Assembly (NCBI RefSeq): GCF_046614675.1
Contig: NZ_JBKKJT010000003.1
Location: 682,001-746,000, forward strand
DNA: 64,000 nt
Direction of reading: 5' to 3'
From: Chryseobacterium cupriresistens
GTDB taxonomy: Bacteria > Bacteroidota > Bacteroidia > Flavobacteriales > Weeksellaceae
Shown: one piece after another, positions 52,518-62,137 of the stretch
How positions within the stretch are numbered: position 1 is the first letter of the stretch
Layout of the letters: each line of letters begins with the position of its first letter
Notes under the pieces: model-generated
Told to the model about the DNA's origin: nothing
The model's database searches: none
What the model saw: the letters and a program-made list of their open reading frames with translations, nothing else
Translations under genes and position numbers: made by a program

Positions 52518-53720
52518 TTAGTTTTTTATTCCCGCTTTTGGATTGGTATTAAAAGTGGTAAGAAGAAGAGCGGTTATAACACTTATCATAAGAACTGCTA
52601 TGAAAACATCCCATGAAAAGGCATGAAGCAGATAACCGGTACCGCTTCCCAGAATACTTGAACCAAAATAATAAAAAAGCCAGTAAATAGAAGTGGCTGA
52701 AGATTTTCCCCGCCTTGCATACAATGCAGTCATCTGGCTGGCCATAGTATGAGCAGCGAAAAATGAAAGGGTGAAAAGCCCGAGTCCGAAAATAAGGATA
52801 TAAATGTTTTCAGACAGCAATAAAGCAGCTCCGATAATCATAGTCAGAATGGATGCTTTAAGGATATTATTCATGGGAAACCTCCTTGAAAGACGGCCTA
52901 CGATCATCGTTCCAAAGACGCCAAAAATATACATCAGAAAGATAAAAGCAATGATAAAGTGGCTTAATGAAAATGGTTTAGTCTCTAGTCTGAATGTCAG
53001 GTAATTATAAACACTCACGAAAACACCCATTAATAATGCTGCAGTACAATATAAACGGAGCATGTAAGGATTGGTAAGGAAAAATTTCATCTGTTTTACC
53101 TTAAGATGATAATCTGTTTTCTGAGAATTGAAAAATTTTGATTCCGGAAACAGTTTCCAGAATACAGCACCAAGAATAAAACTTTCTATACCGATCAGAA
53201 GAACAGCATTACGCCATCCGAATTCCCCTTCAAAAAGAGTCGCCATTATCCTTCCGCTCATTCCACCGATTGTATTTCCGCTAAGATACATACTGATGGC
53301 TGCAGGTACTGCCAGAGCATCCACTTCTTCTGTAAGGTAGGCAAGGGCAACTGCTGAGACGCCTGAAACAACAAATCCTTTCAATACTCCGATAGCAATG
53401 AGCAGACTTAAACTTGGAATCCAGGTAGAAATAATAGTCAGAATGGCAGATGAAATCAGCGAAAAAACCATAAGACTTTTTCTGGAATAGCTGTCTGCTT
53501 TAAAAGCAAAAAACAGTAATCCCAATGCCATACCTATTGTGGATGATGAAACCAGCAGGGAAGTATCACCTACAGACACTCCGAACTGCTCTGCAACTAT
53601 AGGCAGCATCGGCTGGAAAAGATAAAGCTGTGCAAAAACCGAAAGTCCTGAAAAAAAAATACAAAGTTTTATATATCGGAAACGTAAGCTTCCCTGAATG
53701 GCTTTTTCAGATGAATTCAT
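52518..53720 (-). CDS. MFS transporter (YnfM-like)
   Basis: A 400-aa MFS permease with twelve helices (GLSVFAQLYLFQPMLPIVAE, LLVSSSTIGMALGLLFFAF, and GVLKGFVVSGVSAVALAYL). The start is taken at 53720 (MNSSEKAIQGS). It belongs to the drug/solute efflux MFS branch typified by YnfM. Its substrate is unknown. It stands alone between intergenic regions. Confidence 0.88.
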   Translation of the reverse strand: MNSSEKAIQGSLRFRYIKLCIFFSGLSVFAQLYLFQPMLPIVAEQFGVSVGDTSLLVSSSTIGMALGLLFFAFKADSYSRKSLMVFSLISSAILTIISTWIPSLSLLIAIGVLKGFVVSGVSAVALAYLTEEVDALAVPAAISMYLSGNTIGGMSGRIMATLFEGEFGWRNAVLLIGIESFILGAVFWKLFPESKFFNSQKTDYHLKVKQMKFFLTNPYMLRLYCTAALLMGVFVSVYNYLTFRLETKPFSLSHFIIAFIFLMYIFGVFGTMIVGRLSRRFPMNNILKASILTMIIGAALLLSENIYILIFGLGLFTLSFFAAHTMASQMTALYARRGKSSATSIYWLFYYFGSSILGSGTGYLLHAFSWDVFIAVLMISVITALLLTTFNTNPKAGIKN

Positions 53721-53834
53721 GATTTTTTTGCAATTACAATGCAATGGTTTTACAGAAAATTTGTCTTGTAAATTTCCTGATTATTTTCCGAACTTAAAAA
53801 TTATTATCTCAATGATGTGGATTGGTGATACAAA

Positions 53835-54791
53835 TCAATGAAGCTGAAGGCTGCTGATATACTCGGAAGGGGTAATATTTTCCATCTGCTTGAAAACCCT
53901 GTTGAAGGTAGACTGGTTAGAGAATCCGGCCTCAGTATAGATATACATGAGGGTTACCTTTTCAAGGTCATTTTCATTAAGCAGTTTTTTTACACATTCA
54001 ATCCTGTGCATATTCAGGTAATTATTGAAGTTGGGATATCCTTTTGCACGAATTGATTTTGAGATATAACTACTGTTGATTTCCATTTCTGTGGAAAGCT
54101 TTGAAATATTGAAATTAACATCTTTATACAGCTGTTTTTCTCTCATCACAGATTCAATTTTGTCAAACAGTTCATCCGCAAAAGGAGCTTTGTCTGCTGT
54201 AGGAACCGGCTGTATTGCTGTACTCTGGGCTTTCTCCTCAATTTCGTGGTAAATTTCAACCCGTTTTATTTTATCCTTAAAATAGAGCAGGAGTGCAATG
54301 ACTGCTACATTGGAAATCATAAGGATGGTATCGGTAATTCTCACATCTTCTGGTTGGTGTATCGGGAATTTAAAGCTGAAAGATTTAGAAATAAGGTATC
54401 CCGCTATAATATTCAGCAAAACATATATGCTGTAAATAAAAACATATTTTCTTTGAAAGAAAACATAGGCTGCCAGCGGAATCGGAATAAGCCAGACAAA
54501 ACTCGCTATAGAATTGTTCCAGAAAGCCAGCATAATGTAAAAATTATAAAGCGTCGCAATAATGATGTAGGAATGTACCATGACATTCACCGAGTAGGTT
54601 TTGCGTACAATCAGATACGTATAGACCATTAAAAAAAGTCCTCCGAAAAGATACCAGGCCATTATTTTATCGGGAATAATAAAAGTAAATATTAAACCAA
54701 ATAGGGCAAGAATAACAGACATCAGAATATTATAATAATACACCAGTTGTCTTTTGTACTGTTCAATTTTTATGTCTTTTTCGGTGGTCAT
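53835..54791 (-). CDS. Membrane-anchored AraC-type regulator
   Basis: A 318-aa protein with about six N-terminal transmembrane helices (YYNILMSVILALFGLIFTFI, YIIIATLYNFYIMLAFW, FVWLIPIPLAAYVFF), a linker and a C-terminal AraC helix-turn-helix (FNISKLSTEMEINSSYISKS, KVTLMYIYTEAGFSNQSTFN). This architecture is common in flavobacteria, where the helices may sense a membrane or extracellular cue. The gene stands divergent from the surface protein gene at 55063. Confidence 0.9.
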   Translation of the reverse strand: MTTEKDIKIEQYKRQLVYYYNILMSVILALFGLIFTFIIPDKIMAWYLFGGLFLMVYTYLIVRKTYSVNVMVHSYIIIATLYNFYIMLAFWNNSIASFVWLIPIPLAAYVFFQRKYVFIYSIYVLLNIIAGYLISKSFSFKFPIHQPEDVRITDTILMISNVAVIALLLYFKDKIKRVEIYHEIEEKAQSTAIQPVPTADKAPFADELFDKIESVMREKQLYKDVNFNISKLSTEMEINSSYISKSIRAKGYPNFNNYLNMHRIECVKKLLNENDLEKVTLMYIYTEAGFSNQSTFNRVFKQMENITPSEYISSLQLH

Positions 54792-54923
54792 TTGTGGCAG
54801 AAGGTAATTTTAAATCATTCCAATATTTTCTCTTAACAGTCAGATTTCAGAAAATGACTGGTTTAACTTTCTGGTTATTAGTGATTTGTGTTTTGTGAGC
54901 TGTTTCCTGTTTTTCATTGATTA

Positions 54924-54958
54924 TTGATGGATTTGATTTATCAGCGCGGATAACTTTG
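54924..54958 (+). promoter_or_regulatory. Promoter of the surface protein gene
   Basis: TAACTTTG (54951-54958) fits the -7 consensus, with TTG at 54924-54926 (24 bases away) or 54933-54935 (15 bases away). It would give a leader of about 95 bases that contains a small inverted repeat (ATTGAT/ATCAAT near 54982). Confidence 0.55.
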
Positions 54959-55062
54959 CATCAGCTAGCTCAACAAAGGCTGATTGATGATCTATCAATT
55001 AACCCTAAACGATTTATTCAATTTTTAAATAAATCAAATAATTTTTAAACAAATATACTAAA

Positions 55063-55908
55063 ATGAAAAAAATAAAATTACCTCTTGCCAGCATTATGAT
55101 GTGTTTTTCAATAGCGGCATTTTCCCAGGTTGGGATCAATACAGATTCTCCTAAAGTAACATTACATGTAGAAGGAAAACCGGACGTGGCTACTGCTGCT
55201 GATGGAGTGATGGCTCCCCGAATGACAGGAGACCAGTTAAGAGCTAAAGATAATGTTTATCTGGCAGCTCAGACCGGAGCTTTGGTCTATGTAACCCAGG
55301 CGGTAACTATTCCTTCTGTAAAAACTGCAAAAGTAGATAAAGCCGGCTATTATATGTTCAACGGAACTACTTGGAAATTTGCTTTTGGAGGACAGGATAA
55401 TGATATTCCCATTGGAGATTTAATCTATTATCACGGGAGCATTCCTGCAGGTACTTCAGGAGCCAGTACATTGGCCAGTACTTATCTTACCGATCTTCCG
55501 GTTTTGGGAGGTTTCCTGAGACTTGATGCCCAGTTTAACAGCAGTTCAGCAGGTACGGGAGCGGCTACCACTTTTAATCCGAGACTTTACAATGTAGGAA
55601 CTTCAGATGTGAAAATCTGGGTTTCGGAAATGTCTACCCATACCGGTGATTCTGATAATGGAAATATTAAATTATCACCGGGAGCTTACAGACAATTTGA
55701 TGATGGTGTTTATCTTACCCAGACCCATAATGAGACGGTAACATTTGATATTACCGTACAGGAACCGGAGCCAAGATGGTACAGAGTGTATTATGCATTC
55801 CGTGTAGATAATAAATCTACAACAGGAAGCAGCGATGCTACAACCACAGATTCCAATACTTCTGATAATACAAGGGAGTTATTTCTCTCGGTACAGAGAC
55901 TGTACTAA
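55063..55908 (+). CDS. Exported surface-type protein, unknown function
   Basis: A 281-aa protein with a signal peptide (ASIMMCFSIAAFSQ). The N-terminal part (VGINTDSPKVTLHVEG, DGVMAPRMTGDQLRAKDNVY, TGALVYVTQAV) matches a module frequent in flavobacterial surface or adhesin-like proteins. The C-terminal part is strand-rich without recognised domain. It is likely exposed at the cell surface. It is monocistronic, with a bidirectional terminator behind it. Confidence 0.8.
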   Translation: MKKIKLPLASIMMCFSIAAFSQVGINTDSPKVTLHVEGKPDVATAADGVMAPRMTGDQLRAKDNVYLAAQTGALVYVTQAVTIPSVKTAKVDKAGYYMFNGTTWKFAFGGQDNDIPIGDLIYYHGSIPAGTSGASTLASTYLTDLPVLGGFLRLDAQFNSSSAGTGAATTFNPRLYNVGTSDVKIWVSEMSTHTGDSDNGNIKLSPGAYRQFDDGVYLTQTHNETVTFDITVQEPEPRWYRVYYAFRVDNKSTTGSSDATTTDSNTSDNTRELFLSVQRLY

Positions 55909-56000
55909 TACACCGACAGATGATTCTAAAAATACAATGATAAAAAATAACGCATAAAATATCAATGGGTTAGCTATTAAAATCTCATGAGATTTGTGTT

Positions 56001-56040
56001 TTTTTCGGGGCAGGAATACTTTAAATTCCGGCCCCGTTTT
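56001..56040. terminator. Bidirectional terminator
   Basis: GC-rich stem GGGGCAGGAAT/ATTCCGGCCCC (one mismatch) with a 7-base loop and T/A runs on both sides, between the convergent surface protein and NarL regulator genes. Confidence 0.88.
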
Positions 56041-56041
56041 C

Positions 56042-56653
56042 TTAATGCATCATTTCATAGACTTTAATCAGCTCTGCAATATTTCCGACATTAAGCTTTT
56101 GAAAGATTCTTTTTTTATACGTACTTACTGTAGACATCTGAATATTGAGCCTGTTGGCAATTTCCAGATTACCGTTGCCGTCCGCCAGAAGTTTAAAAAT
56201 TTCGTATTCCCTTGATGATAACTTTTCGACAGGATTATTCCTTTTGTTTTGAATAATCAGGCCAATCAGCTCCGCAGGGTAGAAATAACCCTTTTCAATG
56301 ACCGTTTTTACGGCATTCTTAATTTCCTCTTCACTGCTTTGTTTATTCAGATAGCCTTCAGCTCCTTCTCTGATATACTGGATCGCAACATCCTTGTCAT
56401 ATCCTGAGAAAATGAGAATCTTAAGGTCATTCTGAATATCTTTTAGCTCCGGAATCATTTTTTTATACTGGGTTCCCGGCATATCAATATCTAAAATAAG
56501 AAGATCATACCGTTGATCTCTCAGCTTTTCTTTCACCTGGTCATAATTTTCAGCAAAATCTATATTCAGACCCGGATAAGCAGTTTCAAGAACCAAACAG
56601 GTTCCTGCCCTTACTACATAATGATCATCAGCAATTAAAATTTTTTCATTCAT
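56042..56653 (-). CDS. NarL/FixJ-type response regulator
   Basis: A 203-aa response regulator with a receiver domain (phosphoacceptor Asp55 in LLILDIDMPG) and a C-terminal LuxR helix-turn-helix (KLSSREYEIFKLLADGNGNL, IANRLNIQMSTVSTYKKRIF). It lies 5 bases downstream of the sensor kinase gene on the minus strand, forming a two-component pair. Confidence 0.94.
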   Translation of the reverse strand: MNEKILIADDHYVVRAGTCLVLETAYPGLNIDFAENYDQVKEKLRDQRYDLLILDIDMPGTQYKKMIPELKDIQNDLKILIFSGYDKDVAIQYIREGAEGYLNKQSSEEEIKNAVKTVIEKGYFYPAELIGLIIQNKRNNPVEKLSSREYEIFKLLADGNGNLEIANRLNIQMSTVSTYKKRIFQKLNVGNIAELIKVYEMMH

Positions 56654-56658
56654 AAAGA

Positions 56659-59649
56659 TTAGTTTTTTTTGAGCGTTACTTCCACAACAGTTCCCTTAGG
56701 ATGGTTTTGCCTGAAATTCATTTCAGCATTGATCTTTTTTACCAGATGGATAACCATATGCAGACCCAATCCTTTTCCTTTAAAACTGGGGGTTTCCAGT
56801 TTTGGATTTCTGAACAGATTCATATAGATAGCAATCTGTTCCTCAGACATTCCTGTTCCTGTGTCACTAATTATTATTGTGGATTTTTGTAGATTTTCGG
56901 TAATCCTAAGGGTAATGTTTCCCTGAGAGGTATTCTTCACAGCATTATCAAGGAGGTTATGAATAATGGCTGTTAAAATACTTTCATTTACCCTGGAATA
57001 GATGACACCCTCAGTAAGATTGGTAATCGTAGTTCCTTTTTCTTTAGCAATTTCACAGAACAGCTTGTTCTTGGTCTCCAGGATTCTGTTGATGGGATAT
57101 TCCTTTTCTTCGAAAATATTTTCTGCCTTATAAAGTTCAGTATACTCTTTCAAATTCAGCGTAAACTGATAAAGCTGCTCTGATGATTTATAGATACTGT
57201 CAAAATACTTTTTTTGAAGTTCCACATCATCAGACTCATGAAGTTTCTGGGAAAGCATAGCTATAAATCTGATCGGAGTGGTAATGTCGTGGCTGATGGT
57301 TTCCACCAGTTTTTTCTGGTATTCCGTTTCTTTCTGAAGGTTATTTTTTACGACCTCCAGGTGAAGAGAGGTTTCCTTCAGTTCAGAGTTTTTATTATGG
57401 ACAATCTGTTTTAAAGCTTTATTTTTTATCCTTAGAAAATTTGTGGTTAACTGAACGATAACGATGATGATAATAAGGATAATGATGGAGGCAGACACTC
57501 TGAACAGCAATGTCTGATAAAAAAGAGGCTGAATTTTGAAACGTACTGTTTTTTCTTCATATTTCCCGTCAGCAGATATCAATACCCTTACCCTCAAGGT
57601 GTAATCCCCTGGAGAAAGATTGCTGATGGTGTATTTTAATTCTTTCCCTGTTGCGATCTTTTCCCATCCGGTATTTTCTTTTCCGGATATTTTAGCTTCA
57701 ATATAAAGATTTTCCGGATTGGAAAAATAAGGAATATCAATAAAGATATCCGCTGTTTTGTAATCATTTTTCAAATCAAGGATCTGATGGAAATACTGAG
57801 GCTCAGAATTACCGATTTTTACCCTTTCTATATAAATGTTATTTCTTCCCGGATAATACGTCTGAATATTTTCCGGATTGAAAAACACAAAACCATCCAT
57901 TGAAGGGAATACAAAATCCCCATTCTCAAGAGCATAGGCGTTAGGTTCTGAACTTCCATTAAATTCATTGGTCAGAAAACCATCCTTTTTAGTGAAACGA
58001 TAATAGAAAACCGGAGTGTTTTTATGGTCTGCATAGCGCAGCAATTGCTTTTTGGAAACTTTAAACATCCCATTGTTTGAAGAAATCCAGTAATATCCCT
58101 TTTTGTCTTCAAGAATATAATGAGCTGACTGAAGATAATCGTTGATGTCGTTTGGCATCTTGACAAGCTTATGATTTCTAAAAAGATAAAAGCCGCTTTT
58201 CTCCGTTGTAATCCATATCAGATTATCTTTTGTCCTGATAATGCTTTTGACATGGATATTTTTGATCAAAGGAGTTATGGTATTGCTTCGCAGTGCTATG
58301 GAATAAAGGCCGTCGCTGTTTCCGGTCAGAATTTCATTCTCATTATATTGATGAAAAATATTGACAAAACTTTTAAAAGTATAGGTGTAATCCGGCTGGC
58401 TGAATATATCCTTTTTGTATAAATGAAGCTGAGTGCCTGAAAGATCTGTGAAGGTAGTGCCGTAAAGAGTTCCGCTTTTCATAAATGTTTCAAGCCCCTT
58501 TTTAACAAAAGTGGAATCCTTCTTTTTATAGCTCGAATTTTTATAAAACCTGACAATATGGTTTCTCTTTTTGATCAGAATATTTCCGGAATTGTCATAC
58601 ATCATGAGATAATTGTCATTGTTTCCGAAAAGGTGGCTGTTTACAATTCCGTTTCTTCCGAATTCTGTTCCGTCCTCAGCAATGATTGTGCTTTGGCTGA
58701 AAGGAAGAGATGCGAAATATACATTGCTGGAAAAATCAGCTTTTTTTCTTGATACATAGAAATTGGAAAGCTGAAGAACATTCAGACCGTTATTAAGCGT
58801 TCCCAGGTACAATTTGTTGAACGCTTTATCATAGAACATCGAACAGTAGGAATGATTTCCGATTTCTTCAAAATTGACAAGAAATTTTAAACGGAGATCC
58901 TTTTCGTTGCCTTCTAAAAGGTAAATATTGTCGTGGTTAATAATAAAAGTCTGATTGGTAATCTGCTGCCAGTATATTTTCGTATCAGGATGGTTAAAAA
59001 GTGTTGGTTGATCAGAAACAGAAAGATTTCCCTTGTAGATAGAGTAGGTTTTTCTTTTTTTCAGATCATTGATGAAAAGGTGGTTATTCAGTACAAAAAT
59101 GTAATTCAGGTCTTTATTGGTAAAAGGCAGTGTAATCTTTATTTCCTTGTTCCCTTCCTTATAAATGATGGCATTTTTTTCGGTAAAATGATAAACAGAA
59201 TTCTTAAGCTGAATAAAATACTGGACGTCATTATAGAAATCCGATGTAATGATATTATTGGCAATACGGTGCAGGATATCGGTACCATTGCAATAGGTCA
59301 TTTTATCATGGGCAGTGAGCCTTGCGATTTTGGGAAACCTGTTTTTAATAATGATTTTACTTTCCTGAAAATTATTAAGAACCGTTATACTATCAAGACA
59401 GGGATCTCCTATAAATTCACCAAAATGCAGATTATTTACCCTGAAATTACTGAAGGTAATAAAAGAACTGCCGTCATACCTCACCAGCCCGTTTTCGGTA
59501 GAAATCCAGATAAAGCCATATTTGTCTTTGACAATGGCCTTTGCACTGCTTTGTGGAAGCCCATTGTCTATGTTGTACCACATAGAGGTATAGTGCTGTC
59601 CGGAAATGTTTAGATAGATGCAAGCAAAAATAAATGCCCAAACTCTCAT
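56659..59649 (-). CDS. Y_Y_Y-type sensor histidine kinase
   Basis: A 996-aa membrane kinase. It has an N-terminal signal, beta-propeller repeats typical of two-component regulator propellers (GLPQSSAKAIVKDKYGFIW and similar), a Y_Y_Y domain before the transmembrane helix (near residue 710-730, VSASIIILIIIIVIVQLTTN), a HisKA domain (KLVETISHDITTPIRFIAML) and an ATPase domain (DTGTGMSEEQI, GKGLGLHMV). Propellers of this type sense extracellular ligands in Bacteroidetes, often glycans. It pairs with the NarL regulator gene downstream. Confidence 0.93.
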   Translation of the reverse strand: MRVWAFIFACIYLNISGQHYTSMWYNIDNGLPQSSAKAIVKDKYGFIWISTENGLVRYDGSSFITFSNFRVNNLHFGEFIGDPCLDSITVLNNFQESKIIIKNRFPKIARLTAHDKMTYCNGTDILHRIANNIITSDFYNDVQYFIQLKNSVYHFTEKNAIIYKEGNKEIKITLPFTNKDLNYIFVLNNHLFINDLKKRKTYSIYKGNLSVSDQPTLFNHPDTKIYWQQITNQTFIINHDNIYLLEGNEKDLRLKFLVNFEEIGNHSYCSMFYDKAFNKLYLGTLNNGLNVLQLSNFYVSRKKADFSSNVYFASLPFSQSTIIAEDGTEFGRNGIVNSHLFGNNDNYLMMYDNSGNILIKKRNHIVRFYKNSSYKKKDSTFVKKGLETFMKSGTLYGTTFTDLSGTQLHLYKKDIFSQPDYTYTFKSFVNIFHQYNENEILTGNSDGLYSIALRSNTITPLIKNIHVKSIIRTKDNLIWITTEKSGFYLFRNHKLVKMPNDINDYLQSAHYILEDKKGYYWISSNNGMFKVSKKQLLRYADHKNTPVFYYRFTKKDGFLTNEFNGSSEPNAYALENGDFVFPSMDGFVFFNPENIQTYYPGRNNIYIERVKIGNSEPQYFHQILDLKNDYKTADIFIDIPYFSNPENLYIEAKISGKENTGWEKIATGKELKYTISNLSPGDYTLRVRVLISADGKYEEKTVRFKIQPLFYQTLLFRVSASIIILIIIIVIVQLTTNFLRIKNKALKQIVHNKNSELKETSLHLEVVKNNLQKETEYQKKLVETISHDITTPIRFIAMLSQKLHESDDVELQKKYFDSIYKSSEQLYQFTLNLKEYTELYKAENIFEEKEYPINRILETKNKLFCEIAKEKGTTITNLTEGVIYSRVNESILTAIIHNLLDNAVKNTSQGNITLRITENLQKSTIIISDTGTGMSEEQIAIYMNLFRNPKLETPSFKGKGLGLHMVIHLVKKINAEMNFRQNHPKGTVVEVTLKKN

Positions 59650-59656
59650 ATATGTG

Positions 59657-59687
59657 CAAAACTTATCTATATCTGCTGCTAATGCAA
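59657..59687 (-). promoter_or_regulatory. Likely promoter of the Y_Y_Y kinase operon
   Basis: On the minus strand TTG (59687-59685), 19 bases, then TAAGTTTTG (59665-59657), one base longer than TAnnTTTG. It is close to the annotated start codon (59649), so either the leader is nearly absent or the true start is downstream. Confidence 0.4.
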
Positions 59688-60106
59688 TAGACGGTTAATA
59701 ATGGTATTTGTACAAGTCAAAGTTTTTTTAAAAGGCAGGAACGATTGAGAATAAATTTTTATCATTGAAGTTTTCTGGTCTTTTGTGTTTTATATTTTTT
59801 GATCGTGTAAAAATAGTGAAATTATGGCGATAAATTAGTATTGCATATTTTGTTTTCTCTAAGTTTTATCATGTTTTGCAGACAATACATCATTCCGGGT
59901 TTTTACAAATATTATCGTATTTCAATAATAAGTGATAAATTAATGTAAGATTTATTTTAAATTCTCGCCTATAGATCTCAGTATTATGCTGGATTTGTGA
60001 TTATTTTTAGAATTTTATAAATGGTAAATAATGTTGTGTTTGGAAATTTTTAATATTTTTTTAATTAATGGCTGAATATTTTGTTATGTGTTTTTTGTAG
60101 TAATAG

Positions 60107-60296
60107 TTTGACAAAAAATACAGGTTTATTCTACATGATAACTTTGCCGTTGCCTATGGATATTCATATTTTTGCAAAATATTCTCATAACTATTAAAGA
60201 AGATTTATTACCCAAATAATGATTCTAAGAACACAAACGGTTTTTATCTCAAGAAAACAAAAGAGGCTGTACTTAAAGTAAACAGTCTCTTTTTAT
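60107..60296 (+). ncRNA. Candidate small RNA between a promoter and a terminator
   Basis: On the plus strand, TTTG (60107-60110) and TAACTTTG (60139-60146), a full -7 match, are followed about 120 bases later by a hairpin terminator (AAGAGGCTGT/ACAGTCTCTT, 60261-60290, then TTTTATT). Only tiny ORFs of 13 and 20 codons lie between. The -33/-7 spacing (28) is longer than normal. It may be a small RNA, a remnant of a lost gene, or a terminator left by a deletion. Confidence 0.4.
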
Positions 60297-60359
60297 TACC
60301 AGCATTCAGAATATATAGAGTTGAATAAATGATAGATGTAGTCTTCTGTTATTTAAGTT

Positions 60360-60412
60360 TCGGCTGAAGCCAGATGAAAACGTCTTATTTTAGACCGGGC
60401 TAAAGCCCGGCC
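60360..60412. repeat. REP-like palindromic element
   Basis: Two palindromic units: TCGGCTGAAGCCAG (around 60360-60373, stem GGCT/AGCC) and CCGGGCTAAAGCCCGG (60395-60410, 7-bp stem with AA loop). This G/C-rich pair in an AT-rich intergenic region looks like the dispersed palindromic repeats seen in flavobacterial genomes. Only one copy occurs in this window. Confidence 0.55.
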
Positions 60413-60503
60413 CTATTGAATTTCCAATATTGAAGATAAAACATAGAAAGTATAGGCTTTCATGGTAATTATTTTGTTTTTTGTCGAAGATAATCTTTTC
60501 TAA

Positions 60504-60533
60504 ACAAAAAACCTCCCGGAAATGATGGGAGGT
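60504..60533 (-). terminator. Terminator of the DUF1349 gene
   Basis: Stem ACCTCCC/GGGAGGT with a 9-base loop; on the minus strand it is followed by TTTTTTG. It lies 39 bases after the stop of the DUF1349 gene. Confidence 0.85.
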
Positions 60534-60571
60534 GAATAAAATTGACTGTATATTGAAGTGTAATTCAATCG

Positions 60572-61219
60572 TTATTGGTGAGTTTCAAGCCACTTCAGTC
60601 TGCGCTGGTCAGGCAGATGTTTTACTTTAAAGTTTTCGAAAACAGCATTGAATCCTTCTCCGTCAGGACAGGCTGCCATTAAGCCAACCATTACAGGAGT
60701 GTTATCCTGAAGAGGAGCATTCCGCATCATGATATAATTTTTATCATCAAAAGAATAAAATATTTCCACAGCATCCAGCCTTCTCACTGCCTTTATCCAT
60801 AGGGCAGGAGGTGTTTTTTCCAATGTAATGACACTCCAGTCACTTTTGTTGTGGGTTACTACAGTGCTGAGATTGTATTTGCCATCTACAAATTCTACTC
60901 CGGCTTTGATATAATGTTCCTGATCTGTTCTCAGCATAAGGCCCATCTGGTCAAATCTTGCTTTATAATTGCCTGTTATTTTTACTTTTGCTTCAAATTC
61001 ACCACCATAGGTAGCATAATAGAAAGGAGCGTCATCTACCGTAAATCCATAATGTGAAACCCTCCAGTAATCACTTTGTGGGGTTACGAACATGGAAAGA
61101 CTGTTGTTTTTGATTTCCCATTTTTCAGGTTCATTAAACCAGGTCATTTTTTCCAGGCTCTGGGCGGAAAACTTTTGAATCAGGAATAAGGCGCAAAAGC
61201 CGAAAATCATTTTCTTCAT
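60572..61219 (-). CDS. Exported DUF1349 protein
   Basis: A 215-aa protein with a signal peptide (MIFGFCALFLIQKFSAQS). The rest matches the DUF1349 concanavalin-like beta-sandwich (WEIKNNSLSMFVTPQSDYWR, KARFDQMGLMLRTDQEHYIK, WIKAVRRLDAVEIFYSFDD, VGLMAACPDGEGFNAVFENF). Despite the family's old name, linked to regulation of yeast enolase, it is probably a sugar-binding or structural domain. It is monocistronic. Confidence 0.87.
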   Translation of the reverse strand: MKKMIFGFCALFLIQKFSAQSLEKMTWFNEPEKWEIKNNSLSMFVTPQSDYWRVSHYGFTVDDAPFYYATYGGEFEAKVKITGNYKARFDQMGLMLRTDQEHYIKAGVEFVDGKYNLSTVVTHNKSDWSVITLEKTPPALWIKAVRRLDAVEIFYSFDDKNYIMMRNAPLQDNTPVMVGLMAACPDGEGFNAVFENFKVKHLPDQRRLKWLETHQ

Positions 61220-61308
61220 TCTCTTTGGGATAAGTTCTAAGCGTAAATTATTATTTTAGCAAAAGTATTATTAAACCTTATTTGCGTCAATACTGATAAA
61301 TAACCATT

Positions 61309-62046
61309 ATGGAAATCCGTAAACAGCTTAGTGATCAATTACTGGACAACACCCCGAAAAAATGCAGGCTTGACATCGGGGTCTATAAACAGCAGGCGTT
61401 GGCATATTCTCAGATGGAAGGTGCAATATGTGTGCTGAGTGATATGCAGGAGAATAAAAGCTTTATTTATAAATCTGCAGCCGCATATGAACTTGGACTT
61501 AAGATGGAGGAAAATCCTGCAGAAATAAACTCCATCTGGGAAGAAGAGATGCTGAAAAGAATACATCCCGATGACCGTCTGAAAAAGTACATCCATGAAC
61601 TCCGTTTCTTTAAATTACTGGATGCTATGGAGATGGAGCAGCGCGCGGCATACAGTGTTGTATCAAAAATAAGAATGAAGGATAAAAATGAGAACTACAG
61701 ATGGGTAAAACACCGCATGTTTTATGTTTATTCTCCTGATAACGGACGGTTGAGGCTGGCTCTTTGCCTTTATAATATGGCTCTGACTCCCTCTAATGCT
61801 TCCGGTTTTATGATTGTGAATACCGAAAAAGGAGAGGTGGTTGTAAAAGATAAGCTTGATTATAGAAATATTTTAAGCCCAAGGGAACTGGAAGTTTTAA
61901 AATTTATAGGGGAAGGGTATGCAAGCAAAGAAATTGCAGATCTTCTTTCTATAAGCATCAATACCGTAAACAGACACCGTCAGAATATACTGGAAAAGTT
62001 AAAAGTAAAAAATTCTACACAAGCCTTTAAGGATAGTTTTTATTAA
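61309..62046 (+). CDS. PAS-like LuxR-type regulator
   Basis: A 245-aa regulator. The N-terminal about 165 residues have a PAS-like sensory region (WEEEMLKRIHPDDRLKKYIH, YRWVKHRMFYVYSPDN), and the C-terminus is a LuxR helix-turn-helix (ILSPRELEVLKFIGEGYASK, IADLLSISINTVNRHRQNIL). It has no receiver domain, so a ligand or redox state may control it. It stands divergent from the DUF1349 gene. Confidence 0.9.
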   Translation: MEIRKQLSDQLLDNTPKKCRLDIGVYKQQALAYSQMEGAICVLSDMQENKSFIYKSAAAYELGLKMEENPAEINSIWEEEMLKRIHPDDRLKKYIHELRFFKLLDAMEMEQRAAYSVVSKIRMKDKNENYRWVKHRMFYVYSPDNGRLRLALCLYNMALTPSNASGFMIVNTEKGEVVVKDKLDYRNILSPRELEVLKFIGEGYASKEIADLLSISINTVNRHRQNILEKLKVKNSTQAFKDSFY

Positions 62047-62137
62047 ACATTCATCCTGGAAGATCCGAAAAGTTCACCATGTTATTTTGTATCTTATGAT
62101 TAATTTTATAACTTGAATACAGATTAGCAAGATCCAT

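Noticed and set aside
58933..59613. A 226-codon open frame on the plus strand opposite the Y_Y_Y kinase gene
   Set aside because: The minus-strand kinase has full domain support; the plus frame has low-complexity composition and no recognisable domain, so it is an antisense shadow.
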